From Didymodactylos carnosus (lineage: Eukaryota > Rotifera > Eurotatoria > Philodinida > Philodinidae), in NCBI GenBank assembly GCA_905250885.1, contig CAJNOQ010003260.1, positions 1 through 20,857 of the forward strand: 20,857 nt of DNA. The letters are read 5' to 3'. Under the pieces are notes generated by a model. That model had not been told where the DNA came from, did not search any database, and was given only the letters and a program-made list of their open reading frames with translations. Each line of letters begins with the position of its first letter. Position 1 is the first letter of the stretch. Of the stretch, positions 1 through 9,776 are shown piece after piece. The position numbers and the translations under genes were made by a program.

Positions 1-1092
1 ATCAAACTTAATTTATAATAAAACACCGCAGGGGACATACACACTATCAACACAATCAGCTCTCTTGACCTCTTTCACGTTGGAAAAAAGAAGTAAAACG
101 AATGAAAAACGGAACTAATAACTTTTGTATTAGTAATTAAGTACATGATGAATCACTTTAGCAAGTTCGACGAACAGACGATAGGAAAAACCCAATGGTA
201 GCTGTGTGGTCTTTATACAGGTACAATAACCAAACAAATCAGATAAAAAACTCGAAGGAAGAGCAATATGAAACAAAGAAGAGAACAGAGTATAAAACTG
301 CTCGAAGAACATAATACGACTTTTTCAAACTCGATATATAGTGTTAGTTTATTCCGGGCTTTCAATGCATAACTTATATCAAAAGCTTGAAATAAACCAA
401 TAGTATATATTTTGCTAATAGCAAGTGGACATAAGAAACTTTTGCTCGTCATACTTTTTGTTATCAATAATTAGCATTTGCATAGTCATCTTTGAAGTTT
501 TATAATAAAAAATAAACGTTTTCAGAAAAAACACGATCTTCCAAGTTCATGGGAAAAAAATTTCGACTTATATTTTTTCTATTTCTTTTTTGAATATTTC
601 TTCTCTTCGGTTAATGATAAACGAATGAAAGGCTCCACTTTAGATCAAATAACAAAGTTTTCAAATATATTTGTTCTCCCTAAACTGGATTTTTGTTTCT
701 CTCAGAATCAATAAGACTGCCACAAAACAACAATTGGTGCCAAAAAATGACATACACGAACGATAAGTACAAGTCGTACATTTAGAAAACATACGTTATA
801 TTACTAGAATAGAAAGTAACTTATTAGTTCTTCGAACTATTATTTGCTATAATTTTTATTCGTTTGGAAAAAAATTGATGTCAACACTGGAGTGAAATGG
901 AGTTGTATTCTGGAAAGGGTTTGTAGACGAGGCATTTGTCTTGATAAAACTGGATACGAACATCGAGTGACTTAAAGATAGTTAAATAATTTCCACACTA
1001 ATATACAATTCGCATCGTGTCACGACATTTCCGCGAACGACATTAGCTCGAAGACTTGTTTATTCCCAAGCGGTGCCACTTTGTTTCGTGTG

Positions 1093-1110
1093 GTTCAAGT
1101 CGACTTGAAC
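1093..1110. repeat. 18-bp perfect palindrome
   Basis: gttcaagtcgacttgaac reads the same on both strands. It lies inside the element at 1-2147. Its function is unknown; chance is possible but unlikely at this length. Confidence 0.6.
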
Positions 1111-1241
1111 TGCAGAAAAAAGTGGTTCAAATATTTGGGTTCTATTTTGCTCTCTTAATAAACATCAACAGTAACAAAATAACAAAGACGCTTGAAGCGG
1201 GTTAGCAGGCGCTGTTGCTAGTTTCGACATTGCGAGGTCAT

Positions 1242-1289
1242 CTTGACGTAAAACAACTGTGTCCACGTATACCCCAAAACTGTTTTCAA
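1242..1289. repeat. Relict fragment of the 3025-3350 foldback
   Basis: This segment matches the outer part of the foldback arm at 3299-3335. Both contain ctgtgtccacgtata, then a C/A-rich step, then aaactgttttcaa. It carries several substitutions and lacks the opposite arm. It is therefore an old half copy, now nested in the 1-2147 element. Confidence 0.6.
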
Positions 1290-2147
1290 ATTTAATGTGT
1301 ATATTTAATTTTTATTTTTTATTATTTGGTTAAAACTTTTTATAAAAATTCTTAATATGATAGCCGCATTGGTTTTAAAATTTCTAAAGTGGATTATGTT
1401 GCAATGTTAAGCTGAATCAGTGTTTGGTTGTTTATCATCAACCTATTACACACATATTTCTTGAACTTCGTCCAGAAACAAAAATGTTGACAAAATCTCA
1501 AGCATTTGTGTTGATGACGTGTGCAGACCATTTGTACTACTATGACAGTTATACTGGTCCTACTGATGATAATACCGGCGTCTAGAGATCCGAGCCAATA
1601 CAGGTTATTAGTTGGGGAATCATTGACACTTATGCAAAACTAACCAACCTTAAAACTAATTATGATGTTTAAAGCTAAATAAATTTATTCTGAAAATATT
1701 ATTATCTATTGATGCCAAAGAATCAGTGGCCATTTTCAAATAGGACTGTTGATTTTATTTAAAATGTGGATGTTTCATTTTAGAAAGAAGTTCGATTATT
1801 TAAAGGAGCGTTTTTTGTGAATAAGCGACGCCAACAACTGTTTCGCTGCAACGGGTATTTTCCTGTAATAAATATTTCATATTGCTCTTCCTTCGAGTTT
1901 TTTATCTGATTTGTTTGGTTGTTGTACCTGTATAAAGACCACACAGCTACCATTGGGTTTTTCCTATCGTCTGTTCGTCGAACTTGCTAAAGTGATTCAT
2001 AATGTACTTAATTACTAATACAAAAGTTATTAGTTCCGTTTTTCATTCGTTTTACTTCTTTTTTCCAACGTGAAAGAGGTCACGAGAGCTGATTGTGTTG
2101 ATAGTGTGTATGTCCCCTGCGGTGTTTTATTATAAATTAAGTTTGAT

Positions 2148-2514
2148 CTATAAAAATTGTTATTTGATCGTTGATTTATCGAAAAACAAATTATAAATTT
2201 TATAAATGACAAAAAATGAAGCATACATTTACAATACACACACCGAATCAGCATTATTTGACGATGATCAGGTACATAGAAAATCGAAGTGTATTTACAA
2301 ATGTGTTCAACATATTTTTGCGTTGTCTCGCTGTTTCTAACGTTGAGCACTTATTTAAAATATCCATTCGTTTCTTTGTAGGAGCATCATGAGAAACATG
2401 ATGAATTTTATTTGAATGAAGCTTACAATGGCACATCGTCGACAACAGTGAATGGAAATAAAAATAATTGCAATTCTGTCGAATTTTGTCAATGTGTACT
2501 AGCAAAAGGGGTTG
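2148..2514. other. No gene recognised
   Basis: AT-rich sequence with two minus-strand open frames (2030-2350 and 2254-2505). The first runs into the inverted arm. Neither has a recognisable domain or a convincing splice context. Confidence 0.5.
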
Positions 2515-2793
2515 TTTTGATTTTTTAAACTGGACTTGTTTGATACTAATAGATATGTTTTACAACCGCCTATTCGTAATTTTCAGTCAACTCATTCTGA
2601 GATTATATACGTAGAACATCACCAAAATAAAACGGCGATAACATTCTAACGTATCTAGAGAAAGACAAACATATTGTCACAATTCTCTATGAATCACGCG
2701 AGTTTATTGCGGTTAAAGGAAGAAAAATCATTTTGACTTTTTAAACTCCACTTGTTTGATACTAATAGATATGTTTTACAACTGCCTATTCGT
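2515..2793. repeat. Pair of 63-bp direct repeats
   Basis: 2515-2577 and 2731-2793 match at about 59 of 63 positions (shared core tgatactaatagatatgttt) and are separated by 153 bp. The spacer contains acgcgagttt at 2696-2705, whose reverse complement aaactcgcgt follows the second copy at 2799-2808. The plus-strand open frame at 2752-2979 starts in the second copy and looks like chance. The pair may be the remains of a tandem duplication or of an element with direct terminal repeats. Confidence 0.6.
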
Positions 2794-3001
2794 TACAGAA
2801 ACTCGCGTAATAAACCAGCTTTTCTGTCAGACGTAACCAGTTTTCGTTGCTGTATGAAACTACTTACCTTTGCAATGAACCGTACAGTCCGATGTTTTGC
2901 TTATAACTTTTTGATGAAAACTAATAGAGAACTGCGGTTTTCAGTTTTAGAGAGTAGAGTCTGGAGGCTATGCGATTAGGGGAAAATAATTTTATAAATA
3001 T

Positions 3002-3013
3002 CACCTGCAGGTG
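3002..3013. repeat. cacctgcaggtg palindrome beside a foldback
   Basis: A 12-bp perfect palindrome with an imperfect extension (atcacctgcaggtggta). It ends 11 bp before the left arm of the foldback at 3025-3350. The same core recurs at 6161-6180, also beside a foldback. Confidence 0.5.
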
Positions 3014-3024
3014 GTAAGTCTCTT

Positions 3025-3350
3025 AACAGGCTGAATACGATTGTTGAAAACAGTTTTTGGATATACGTGGACACAGTTCTTTATGTCAAGTTTTTTCGAT
3101 TTCGGTGACGTTCTTTCACGAACTCTTTTCAGCGCTGTTTTTCTACTATTTCTCCCGAAAACATATTAATTTCTGGCCCAAGCAAGATCGTCTGAAACAT
3201 AAGACTAATATGTTTTCGGGAGAAATAGTGGAAAAACAGCGCTGAAAAGAGTTCATGAAAGAACGTCACCGAAATCGAAAAAACTTGATATAAAAGAACT
3301 GTGTCCACGTATATCCAAAAACTGTTTTCAACAATCGTATTCAGCCTGTT
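3025..3350. mobile_element. Foldback element with ~145-bp arms
   Basis: 3025-3168 and about 3206-3350 are inverted copies at about 97% identity, around a loop of about 37 bp. Three substitutions and one single-base indel were seen. As RNA or single-stranded DNA it would form one very long hairpin. Two overlapping open frames on opposite strands (3057-3245 plus, 3129-3395 minus) share the residues SISVTFFHELFSALFF only because the arms are inverted copies, so they are not genes. No target duplication is evident. It ends about 125 bp before the coding region at 3475. Confidence 0.85.
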
Positions 3351-3474
3351 TATCCCCTTGACAGCGATACTAATAAGAGTCGAAGTAACTGTCACTATAA
3401 TTGTTAAGCTATATTTTCTTGTAATTTTTTAATTAGTTTCGAGATTTGAAAAGATAATTTCAGACAATAAGCAG

Positions 3475-4056
3475 ATGACTTTTTTAGGCGCTCATTTTTG
3501 TTGCGCACAATTCATACGCATTTTCTTATCATTTGTATCAATTTTTTGCTTTTATTCAATTGAAAAGTATAACTCACATATATTCAATAGCTTTTTTATC
3601 ATTTTATTCATAATGCATTGCCACAGTGTTCTATTTTTTCTCACCATAAATGCTGTTTCATCAGTAAATAATATCGATGAGGTACGAAAAGCAAAAATTC
3701 AAGAGTTAGAATCACAGCTTCGTCAAGTGGATGCCGAACTAAACAATCCCCCTCATCGTAGTCTCATGGGATCCATGCGATCTGTCAAAAGCTCACAGGA
3801 TAGAGATATCATCTCGCAATATGGGCCATCCAAATTCGATGTAGCGCTCGTGAATAATGGTGCACCGTTACATAAAACACAAAAATCAGTTCGAGGACAG
3901 ATGCGAAAATTTGTCGGCGGTAATGAGAGAAAATGGTTTACAAGACGAGGGAAAGGAATCGGTATGGCGGCAATGGTTGCGCTTATAGTGTCTATCAGTG
4001 TCATCGTATGGGGTACTTTAACAAAATGGAAGTTTATTAACAAAAACGAAGGTTAG
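3475..4056 (+). CDS. Single-pass membrane protein with coiled coil (exon)
   Basis: An open frame of 193 codons. Residues 64-193 look like genuine protein. They comprise a charged heptad-like stretch at about 66-91 (KAKIQELESQLRQVDAEL), a polar basic segment, the basic cluster ERKWFTRRGK at 151-160, one hydrophobic helix at about 161-183 and a short KWKFINKNEG tail. The basic residues before the helix predict a cytosolic N terminus (tail-anchored or type II). Residues 1-63 are hydrophobic and AT-rich. They may be intron, because a good acceptor (tgctgtttcatcag) ends at 3664. The true exon would then start at 3665 in phase 1 and need an upstream exon that I could not find; the foldback lies upstream. 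No family was recognised. Confidence 0.45.
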   Translation: MTFLGAHFCCAQFIRIFLSFVSIFCFYSIEKYNSHIFNSFFIILFIMHCHSVLFFLTINAVSSVNNIDEVRKAKIQELESQLRQVDAELNNPPHRSLMGSMRSVKSSQDRDIISQYGPSKFDVALVNNGAPLHKTQKSVRGQMRKFVGGNERKWFTRRGKGIGMAAMVALIVSISVIVWGTLTKWKFINKNEG

Positions 4057-4510
4057 ATGGTGTCATCAAAAGATCGTGTTTTTGCATCGCGAGAGGATAT
4101 ACTTAATAATCCTTTTCAAAGGTGTTTGTCATATCAATGGCATTTTGATCAACACCAGTTGACATCCGTATTTCACAAGCTATCTTGCTAATATATTGTT
4201 GAGCTCTTAATTGACTAAAACCATCATTTAGTCTATTTATGCGCTAATGTTCAATCTTCAATGAGTTCTACGACGATTGCTGATGAAAACTTATTATTTA
4301 GTGACCTCGTCAGCACAATTACAAGACCAACTAATCCGGCTGAGTACAATGGCATTCACTATGGGCTCGTCGACATTTGACGAAAAAACAACAGTGTTTG
4401 CATCACCATCCCAACAAACAATAACAACGATCGCAAAAGGTCTAAACATATTTGCAGTAGCATTGAGCTTATTCGCAATGAAAAATGTAGTATTCCCAAG
4501 TAGCTTTTAA
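4057..4510 (+). pseudogene. Stop-interrupted continuation, possible decayed ectodomain
   Basis: The frame of 3475-4056 stays protein-like after its TAG at 4054. The next 44 codons (MVSSKDRVFASREDILNNPF and onward) reach TAA at 4189. After another stop, the frame from ATG 4261 includes STITRPTNPAEYNGIHYGL and ends at TGA 4378. It continues with a Cys-containing stretch (NNSVCITIPTNNNN) up to about 4500. A second frame is open at 4277-4510 (77 codons) and includes the Ser/Thr-rich TTVFASPSQQTITT. Either this is a decayed gene, or unseen introns remove the stops. The overlap of two plausible frames makes the call weak. Confidence 0.25.
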
Positions 4511-4631
4511 AGTTCGTTATCTCTGAGTTTGCACCTCGTGAGAAACTTACGCGAATCTTATTAAGATCTTAGTAAGATAATTTTAAGAAGTGCCAGAGAT
4601 TTTTACTAGGATACTCACATAATAAAAAACC

Positions 4632-4991
4632 TTGAGATTAATGAACAGTGTTTTTTATGTACGTTCAGGCGTTGTTGTCGCAACATCGAAAACAGTATCA
4701 ACGCTGACAAACCATCTGCTTCTATCGACTGTCTTTTCTGTCCCAGCAAACGAAAAGCATCCTAAGAATGAAGAAAAACTTGAAGAAAAGACAAAATTAC
4801 TGTTGATTACGTTTTCCGGTATTGCAGCCGCTTTGATACTGCTGGTTGCTGCGGTGCTTTTTCTGATCCATTGGCACCGTCCACAACAGCAGCAACAATC
4901 AGTCTCAACAGCACCATCAATCAATGCTGATGTAAGCCCAACTGATTCGAGATCACAACGACAAGAAGATATCCTACTCACACAATCTTGA
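4632..4991 (+). CDS. C-terminal exon of a single-pass membrane protein
   Basis: 119 codons. Residues 1-40 are Ser/Thr/Val-rich. A charged stretch (KHPKNEEKLEEKTK) follows, then one strong helix at about 56-79 (LLLITFSGIAAALILLVAAV and following). The tail carries HWHRP, five glutamines and a polar Ser/Thr/Asp-rich end. This suits the membrane anchor and cytosolic tail of a type I protein. An acceptor-like tacgttcag at 4663-4671 suggests the exon may begin at 4672. A weak donor after 4440 (cgcaaaag/gtctaa) would join the 4277 frame to it in a matching phase. No signal peptide or family was recognised. It could instead be the second helix of a two-helix protein whose first helix is at 3961-4020. 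Confidence 0.4.
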   Translation: MRLMNSVFYVRSGVVVATSKTVSTLTNHLLLSTVFSVPANEKHPKNEEKLEEKTKLLLITFSGIAAALILLVAAVLFLIHWHRPQQQQQSVSTAPSINADVSPTDSRSQRQEDILLTQS

Positions 4992-5671
4992 TCACTACTC
5001 CTGTAAATCGGATAAACTGGTCAATTTCAATAGGTTATTTAACCAATGTAATATTATTTGAGCGCCGATTTGTACGTAAATAGAAAAACTTGTTTTTTAT
5101 CGTTTCATTCTCATTTTCAAACGAATAGATTTAGATCAACAGTGCTGATGATTGTATTATCAAGCTCGTCTCGAAAGGGGACAATAATAAAAACCGATGT
5201 TTTATGGTAAGCGACGGAATAGAAGTGACTCTATAACATTTTTATATACTGTAAATACTGGTATCAAAATAGCAAGATCGATCAACATACCAACTTTCCA
5301 GATTCTACTTTTTTATTTTGGCAACATTTGAGTGATTGCTTCATTGGCCATTTTGGGAAAAAAATTTATGAATAAGAAGAAACTGAATCATAGATTTTAT
5401 TGCACTAAGTGGGAGGAGAACAAAACGAGGTTCTCAACAACCCATATCGAGATGCCCAAGATACTTGAATTTGTTGAAAAACATTTTAGTTCAGTTTTTC
5501 GACGGTAATGTTTATCTTAACGTCTGGATTTTTCCTCAGAACGGACTCTCATTTTCTTATCTAAAACTGCAGAAGCACAAAACACACGTATCTGCATTAA
5601 TCCAATGATTCCAGCAGTTTTCCACAGAGGAAATAGTTGATGTTTGGATTTTTCTGATTTTCATCAAATGA
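4992..5671. other. Non-coding, nothing recognised
   Basis: AT-rich sequence with no long open frame, inverted repeat or tandem repeat that I could see. Its first part may include the 3' untranslated region of the 4632-4991 gene. Confidence 0.5.
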
Positions 5672-5757
5672 AAAGTCACCAGAAATGACTGGAAATCATT
5701 GGAAATCACACAAGATCACTGAGAATCACTGAAAATCAATTGATTTTGGGTGATTTT
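5672..5757. repeat. Degenerate aatcac/aatcat repeat with palindrome
   Basis: Short units of the type (g/t)gaaatca(c/t) recur about six times, for example ggaaatcatt, ggaaatcaca, gagaatcact and gaaaatcaat. They end in a 16-bp perfect palindrome, aaaatcaattgatttt (5732-5747). They are followed by the motif in the opposite orientation (tgattttcgg, ctgatttcag). Confidence 0.5.
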
Positions 5758-5853
5758 CGGCTGATTTCAGTCAGCTGAGAAAATTAACAGTTCCATGCGA
5801 GTGCAGTTTGAGTCCATAAAGTAAGTTTTTGGAATTTATAGACGCATTTGAAA

Positions 5854-6133
5854 AACAACGAAGCGTTTTGAAAAAAACTTTTCGCTGACTAAGTTCTTCA
5901 GGATAATCCTCTTCAGATGCCACGGGAAGCACTTTCTTCATTTTAGTGGGAAAATTTTGAAATAAATTACAAATAATAAGTTTTGAGCTTTAGATTTGCT
6001 TAAAGTTGATGTAAATTACATTTATTTCGAAACTTTCCCACTAAAATGAAGAAAGTGCTTCCTGTGGCATCTGAAGAGGATTATCCTGAAGAACTTTGCC
6101 AGCGAAAAATCTTCTTAAAAATGCTTCGTTGTT
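5854..6133. mobile_element. Foldback element with 114-bp arms
   Basis: 5854-5967 and 6020-6133 are inverted copies at roughly 90% identity with a 52-bp loop. The best-conserved part (ggataatcctcttcagatgc and beyond) is near perfect; the outer 20 bp are more diverged. There is no coding capacity and no clear target duplication. The arms are unrelated in sequence to those at 3025-3350. Confidence 0.85.
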
Positions 6134-6160
6134 ACTTAGTCTCTCAAAGACTGATAAGCT

Positions 6161-6180
6161 ATACCACCTGCAGGTGGTAT
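6161..6180. repeat. 20-bp perfect palindrome, second copy of the motif
   Basis: ataccacctgcaggtggtat is a perfect palindrome 27 bp outside the right arm of the 5854-6133 foldback. It shares the cacctgcaggtg core with 3002-3013. Confidence 0.6.
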
Positions 6181-7182
6181 TTTCTGAAATATTTGTATGC
6201 TAACCTGTAGCTAATTATCTCTTCTGTGCAACGCTGAAAACCATAAGTCTTCGAAGTGCATTGTTCAAAAGTTATTAAAGAAATAGCCATGGGCATTCGT
6301 TTTTAATAATATATGAGCTTTTAATTTATATAGAAGCCCATGCATGAAAACATCTCGAAAAATACCACATTCATGACAAATGAAAAAACAAAATACAGGA
6401 TTTTATAGCGCTTGAGTAGCTGATTTGGATGATATATCATTCGTTATATTTGAGCGGAAGAGGTTGAAGAAAAAGTAATGCAAACGATCAGACTACAGTG
6501 AACTGGCATCAGTTTTAAGGAAAACAGATATAAAAAGTCTCTTAGATAGATATGTTTTCTTGCTTTTTTACACATATAATAACTATGAATAATTGTGCAT
6601 CTAAACATACTTGAACCGAATTTTGTCATTATTCCTGAATGACTTATGAAATATCGAAATCAGCCGCTAAACCGAACCTTTTAACCGAAGTCCAACGCTA
6701 AAAAGTTCATAATTTCACCGATATTCATTCATAGGACCGCCGAAATTTCTTGAAGATGCATAGTACTCAACACACTCTGCAAACTGGCATAATTTGAGGA
6801 CAGGTTTTGTGGTGGTCATCTCCGTCAAAGGTCAAAATAATCCATGCTTTTTTTGCCGCTATCAAAAGTTTTGAGGATTTCTGAAGAAGTTTTCTAAAAG
6901 ACTAGAGAAGTAATCTTCTTGTAATTCTAATATTCGAATAAAATGCTAGAATAAAAAAGGATTTCAATGATGTTAAATTTTAGAACAAACGCTTTTGGAA
7001 TTCCTTTATGAATTTCCTCTTCGTCACCACTAAAATATCTGTAAACTGCATATAGTTCTTAAACACTTAGGGTTTATTACTTGAATGAATTTTATTCAAG
7101 ACAATACGGCTTGTCCAGCTAACGGTATCCATTCTTTGCTCTTTTTTGAAAAGTTATTGCAATAAAGCTACAAATTAAACTA
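6181..7182. other. Non-coding, nothing recognised
   Basis: AT-rich sequence. The only listed-size open frame (6444-6629, minus) has no domain or splice support. 6660-6850 is slightly richer in GC and may be an old transposon remnant, but no end or motif confirms it. Confidence 0.45.
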
Positions 7183-7261
7183 AAATGGCAACTAGATGAT
7201 CAAGTAGATTAAGTATTTTGTAGAGAAATGTTTAATCTACGTAATCATCTACTTACCATTT
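7183..7261. repeat. 79-bp imperfect hairpin (miRNA-precursor size)
   Basis: 7183-7212 and 7232-7261 are inverted, with about five mismatches in 30 bp and a 19-base loop. Shared blocks include gtagattaa/ttaatctac and tagatgat/atcatcta. The size and mismatch pattern resemble a pre-miRNA stem, but a tiny MITE is equally likely. Sequence alone cannot show expression. Confidence 0.45.
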
Positions 7262-8327
7262 AAAAACGCAGCAGAAAACGATAATGAAGCTTGGGATTTT
7301 TGAATTATGTTTTTAAGAGAGTAGACTAGAGAAAGGAAGCTATAATTAATATTAACTTTAACAAAAATTACTTGGATTAGGTTTACTTCTATTTTTCTTT
7401 TATAAACAAAACATTCATTACTATTGATACTATGATTTTACAAAGGTTTTTCTAGTGTCAATTATAATAAAACGTATTGGCAATATAGCCACTATCTAAC
7501 AGCATGAAACATTCGAACGATATAAAAAAATTATCCAGCCAGCGATGTTGACTTTGATAGGATTACCGCGATTTCCATTTTTTTTGTTTGCGTGTGTCTA
7601 TGTGTGAAGGGGTGACATGAAATAAACAAAGCTCTCACAGGTTGCCATATTCCAACTGTCTTCGTATAAACCTCATCTGTTTGTGTCGGAGTAATCGATG
7701 GTATCTTTTTCCGGGTGTGAATCCAGAAAAAGTCTATTACAAGTAAAACCATTCGGACGATTGGATCAACTTGATATACATTATAATAATTTTTTTATGT
7801 TTATAAATAATAATAAATTTTGCTAGTTTTCGATTTAAATACGTTCGATAGTTAATCCTCTATTTTGTTTAATTAACTTTGATAATTTATATGCGTATAC
7901 AAATGTGAATATCTAAAGTATAAAAACAATTGTGATGTGTTCGCTCTTTTGTAAGTTCGCACAGTGGTAGTCGTGGCTGTATTTCAGTTATATTTTGATA
8001 AAATGTATAACTGCAACTCTTAGATTTCCAGTATTCGAAAGTATAACTACTAAACTAATAATTACTCTTCTTAACTAAAGTACTAACAAATATCGTCTTT
8101 CTGGAGAAATAATATCATGTAGTGTGCCTCCTAATTGCTACTAGGAGTGTACCAAGACCGAGTACTCAATGCCCGAAGGTTTAGTCTCAAATAGTCGCGA
8201 AAGTCTTAATATAAAAGTGCAAGTATCGAAAGTTCTCGAGGCTTTTTGCAGACTCGAACATCTCGAGACAATTTTTTGTGCTGTTCCAGGCGTAAAAAAT
8301 CGTTAGAAACGGCAAAAAATCGCGATA
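7262..8327. other. Non-coding, one weak minus-strand frame
   Basis: Mostly AT-rich. A minus-strand frame at 7531-7752 (73 codons, including TQTDEVYTKTVGIWQP) is moderately protein-like, but has no recognised domain and no convincing start. 8129-8148 is a small inverted repeat (ctccta...taggag). 8150-8290 is somewhat GC-richer and may belong to the following repeat. Confidence 0.4.
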
Positions 8328-8515
8328 ACGCGTTTTTATTCCGTTTTTAATAACCTAAAAACGCGTTAAATGTTTCATCTGAAACACGTCCTAGAATGTT
8401 TGAAAACGCGTTTTTGACACGTTTTTAACGGAAAAGTAACGCATTCCAAGGTAACGGGTTTTTCCTCATTTCAAATGAAACATTTTTTTTGATGGTTAAA
8501 AATGAAATAAAAACG
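8328..8515. mobile_element. Foldback rich in cgcgttttt modules
   Basis: 8328-8390 is inverted relative to about 8462-8515; atgtttcatctgaaa pairs with tttcaaatgaaacat. The left arm has an extra aaaacgcg module. The centre carries the palindrome aaaacgcgtttt (8403-8414) and several cgttttta copies. The arms are diverged, so this looks old. The minus-strand frame at 8425-8673 overlaps it and is not a credible gene. Confidence 0.5.
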
Positions 8516-8523
8516 TATTTTAG

Positions 8524-9232
8524 GGCCAATGTTATTGTGCCTGGGGTGTATAGGAGAGGAGATATCTCTGGTGAATATGTAATGGACGTAATGTAGAAAA
8601 CCATTTTTTTGGAGTAGATATTTTGTATGATAACTTTTTTGATACTTTTAATCACCAAAAGTGAAAACTTCATGTAGCGTATAAAGTTAGCTAACTAAGC
8701 GTTACTTGTTTTAATGTCTCCAGAATGATTTAGTTAAAATGAAATGAAATAGTATATCACTATCGTCATACATATTCGGACTAGTATAGAATTGCTGAGC
8801 ATTTTACAGTAAAGAAAAAATTCGGGGTTTTATATTGTATAAAAAACACAGTCGATTTTCTGAAATATCGATTTTGTAGATAGGTGAATATCTTTAAGAA
8901 TAAAGCTTTCTAAAAGCTATTGTCTGATTTTCCATAAAATCGGCGCACTTTCTGAAAAATTAACAATTTTCTAGAAAATGGCAACTTGTCTTTGATAAAT
9001 TCAAAAACATCACTGCGCGTAAGAAAAAAAGAAAATAAATAAATAACAGTAACAAAAACAAATTTATTAACTACGTCCCTTGCTTTCTCGAGAAGAGAAG
9101 CTGACATAGCTTGGAACTTGAAGTGACAGATGCCTTCTATTCCTTTCTGAAAGTAAACCTTACGGTGTTATCTTCAGCGTATTCAGCTTTGGTCCGGTTC
9201 ACGATTATACGTAAAATGACTTGCACAGCGAC
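8524..9232. other. Non-coding, nothing recognised
   Basis: AT-rich sequence. The short open frames at 8910-9107 (minus) and from 9111 (plus) show no domain and run into repeat sequence. Confidence 0.45.
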
Positions 9233-9252
9233 TGAAGGAAAGCTTTCCTTCA
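9233..9252. repeat. 20-bp perfect palindrome
   Basis: tgaaggaaagctttccttca is identical on both strands. It lies 28 bp before the inverted repeat at 9281. Its role is unknown. Confidence 0.55.
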
Positions 9253-9280
9253 CCCATATTAAAATCAGAAAAATATCAGA

Positions 9281-9655
9281 CAATTCGCCGAGAACAGTTT
9301 GTCGTCAGTGTTTTCGCTGCAGATCTTTTTGTTCGTTGCTTGATTCTTTTGTCGCCGGGACGATTCGTCGTATCGAGTGAAAGGACATTGTATTTCAGAG
9401 CGGTGGGAGAGATTGACAGTACAGAAAAAATCAAAAATGAAAGATATGATTTATCAGGAAAAAGATGTAACGCAACCGCACCACTTCTCGCGTTTTTTGA
9501 TCAAAGATCAACAGCATCAACACAAGTGAAACGTTTGTTGGTATAATTAATTGTCCCTGACACTCGATGCTGCGAATCATCTCGGCGACAAAAAGATTAT
9601 GAAACGAATTGTCCACAACAAACAGGTCTGCAACGAAAAGACTTGCGACGAATTG
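9281..9655. mobile_element. Diverged inverted-repeat element
   Basis: 9281-9390 is inverted relative to 9551-9655 at roughly 70-75% identity. Landmarks are caattcg(c/t)cg at the outer ends and tttttgtcgccg followed by atcgagtg near the centre. The arms contain a degenerate short tandem unit. Read on the minus strand at 9431-9667 it gives FVASLFVADLFVVD and LFVAEM, a by-product of the repeat and probably not a protein. Confidence 0.6.
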
Positions 9656-9776
9656 ACCGGTGACCAAAAAATACTGCGACTTATCTAGAAACGATCCGTC
9701 TACTCAGGCATCACGACGTATCTTTCTCTATCAAAAACTGTCTGTTATACTTTCCTTTTAGATATTCACATCAGAG

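Larger units (their letters stand above)
1..2147. mobile_element. Long-TIR non-autonomous element
   Basis: Bases 1-273 are the reverse complement of 1875-2147 with only three mismatches seen (about 99% identity). One example is gagcaatatg at 261-270 against catattgctc at 1878-1887. The 1.6 kb between the arms has no open frame of useful size and no transposase motif. It contains an older fragment of another repeat (1242-1289). The near-identity of the arms suggests recent insertion or recent gene conversion. The arms start at the first base of the window, so the true left end and any target duplication cannot be seen; the right arm may also extend past 2147. Open frames in the arms are translations of the repeat and not genes. 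It could be a foldback element, a large MITE or a deleted DNA transposon. Confidence 0.75.

Noticed and set aside
3129..3395. Apparent duplicated small protein on both strands (SISVTFFHELFSALFF)
   Set aside because: The similarity is forced by the near-perfect inverted arms of the foldback.
6161..6180. Helitron 3' end hairpin
   Set aside because: The palindrome has no loop and is not followed by a CTRR terminus at the expected distance.
7531..7752. 73-codon minus-strand frame
   Set aside because: Moderately protein-like, but no domain, start context or splice partner was found.
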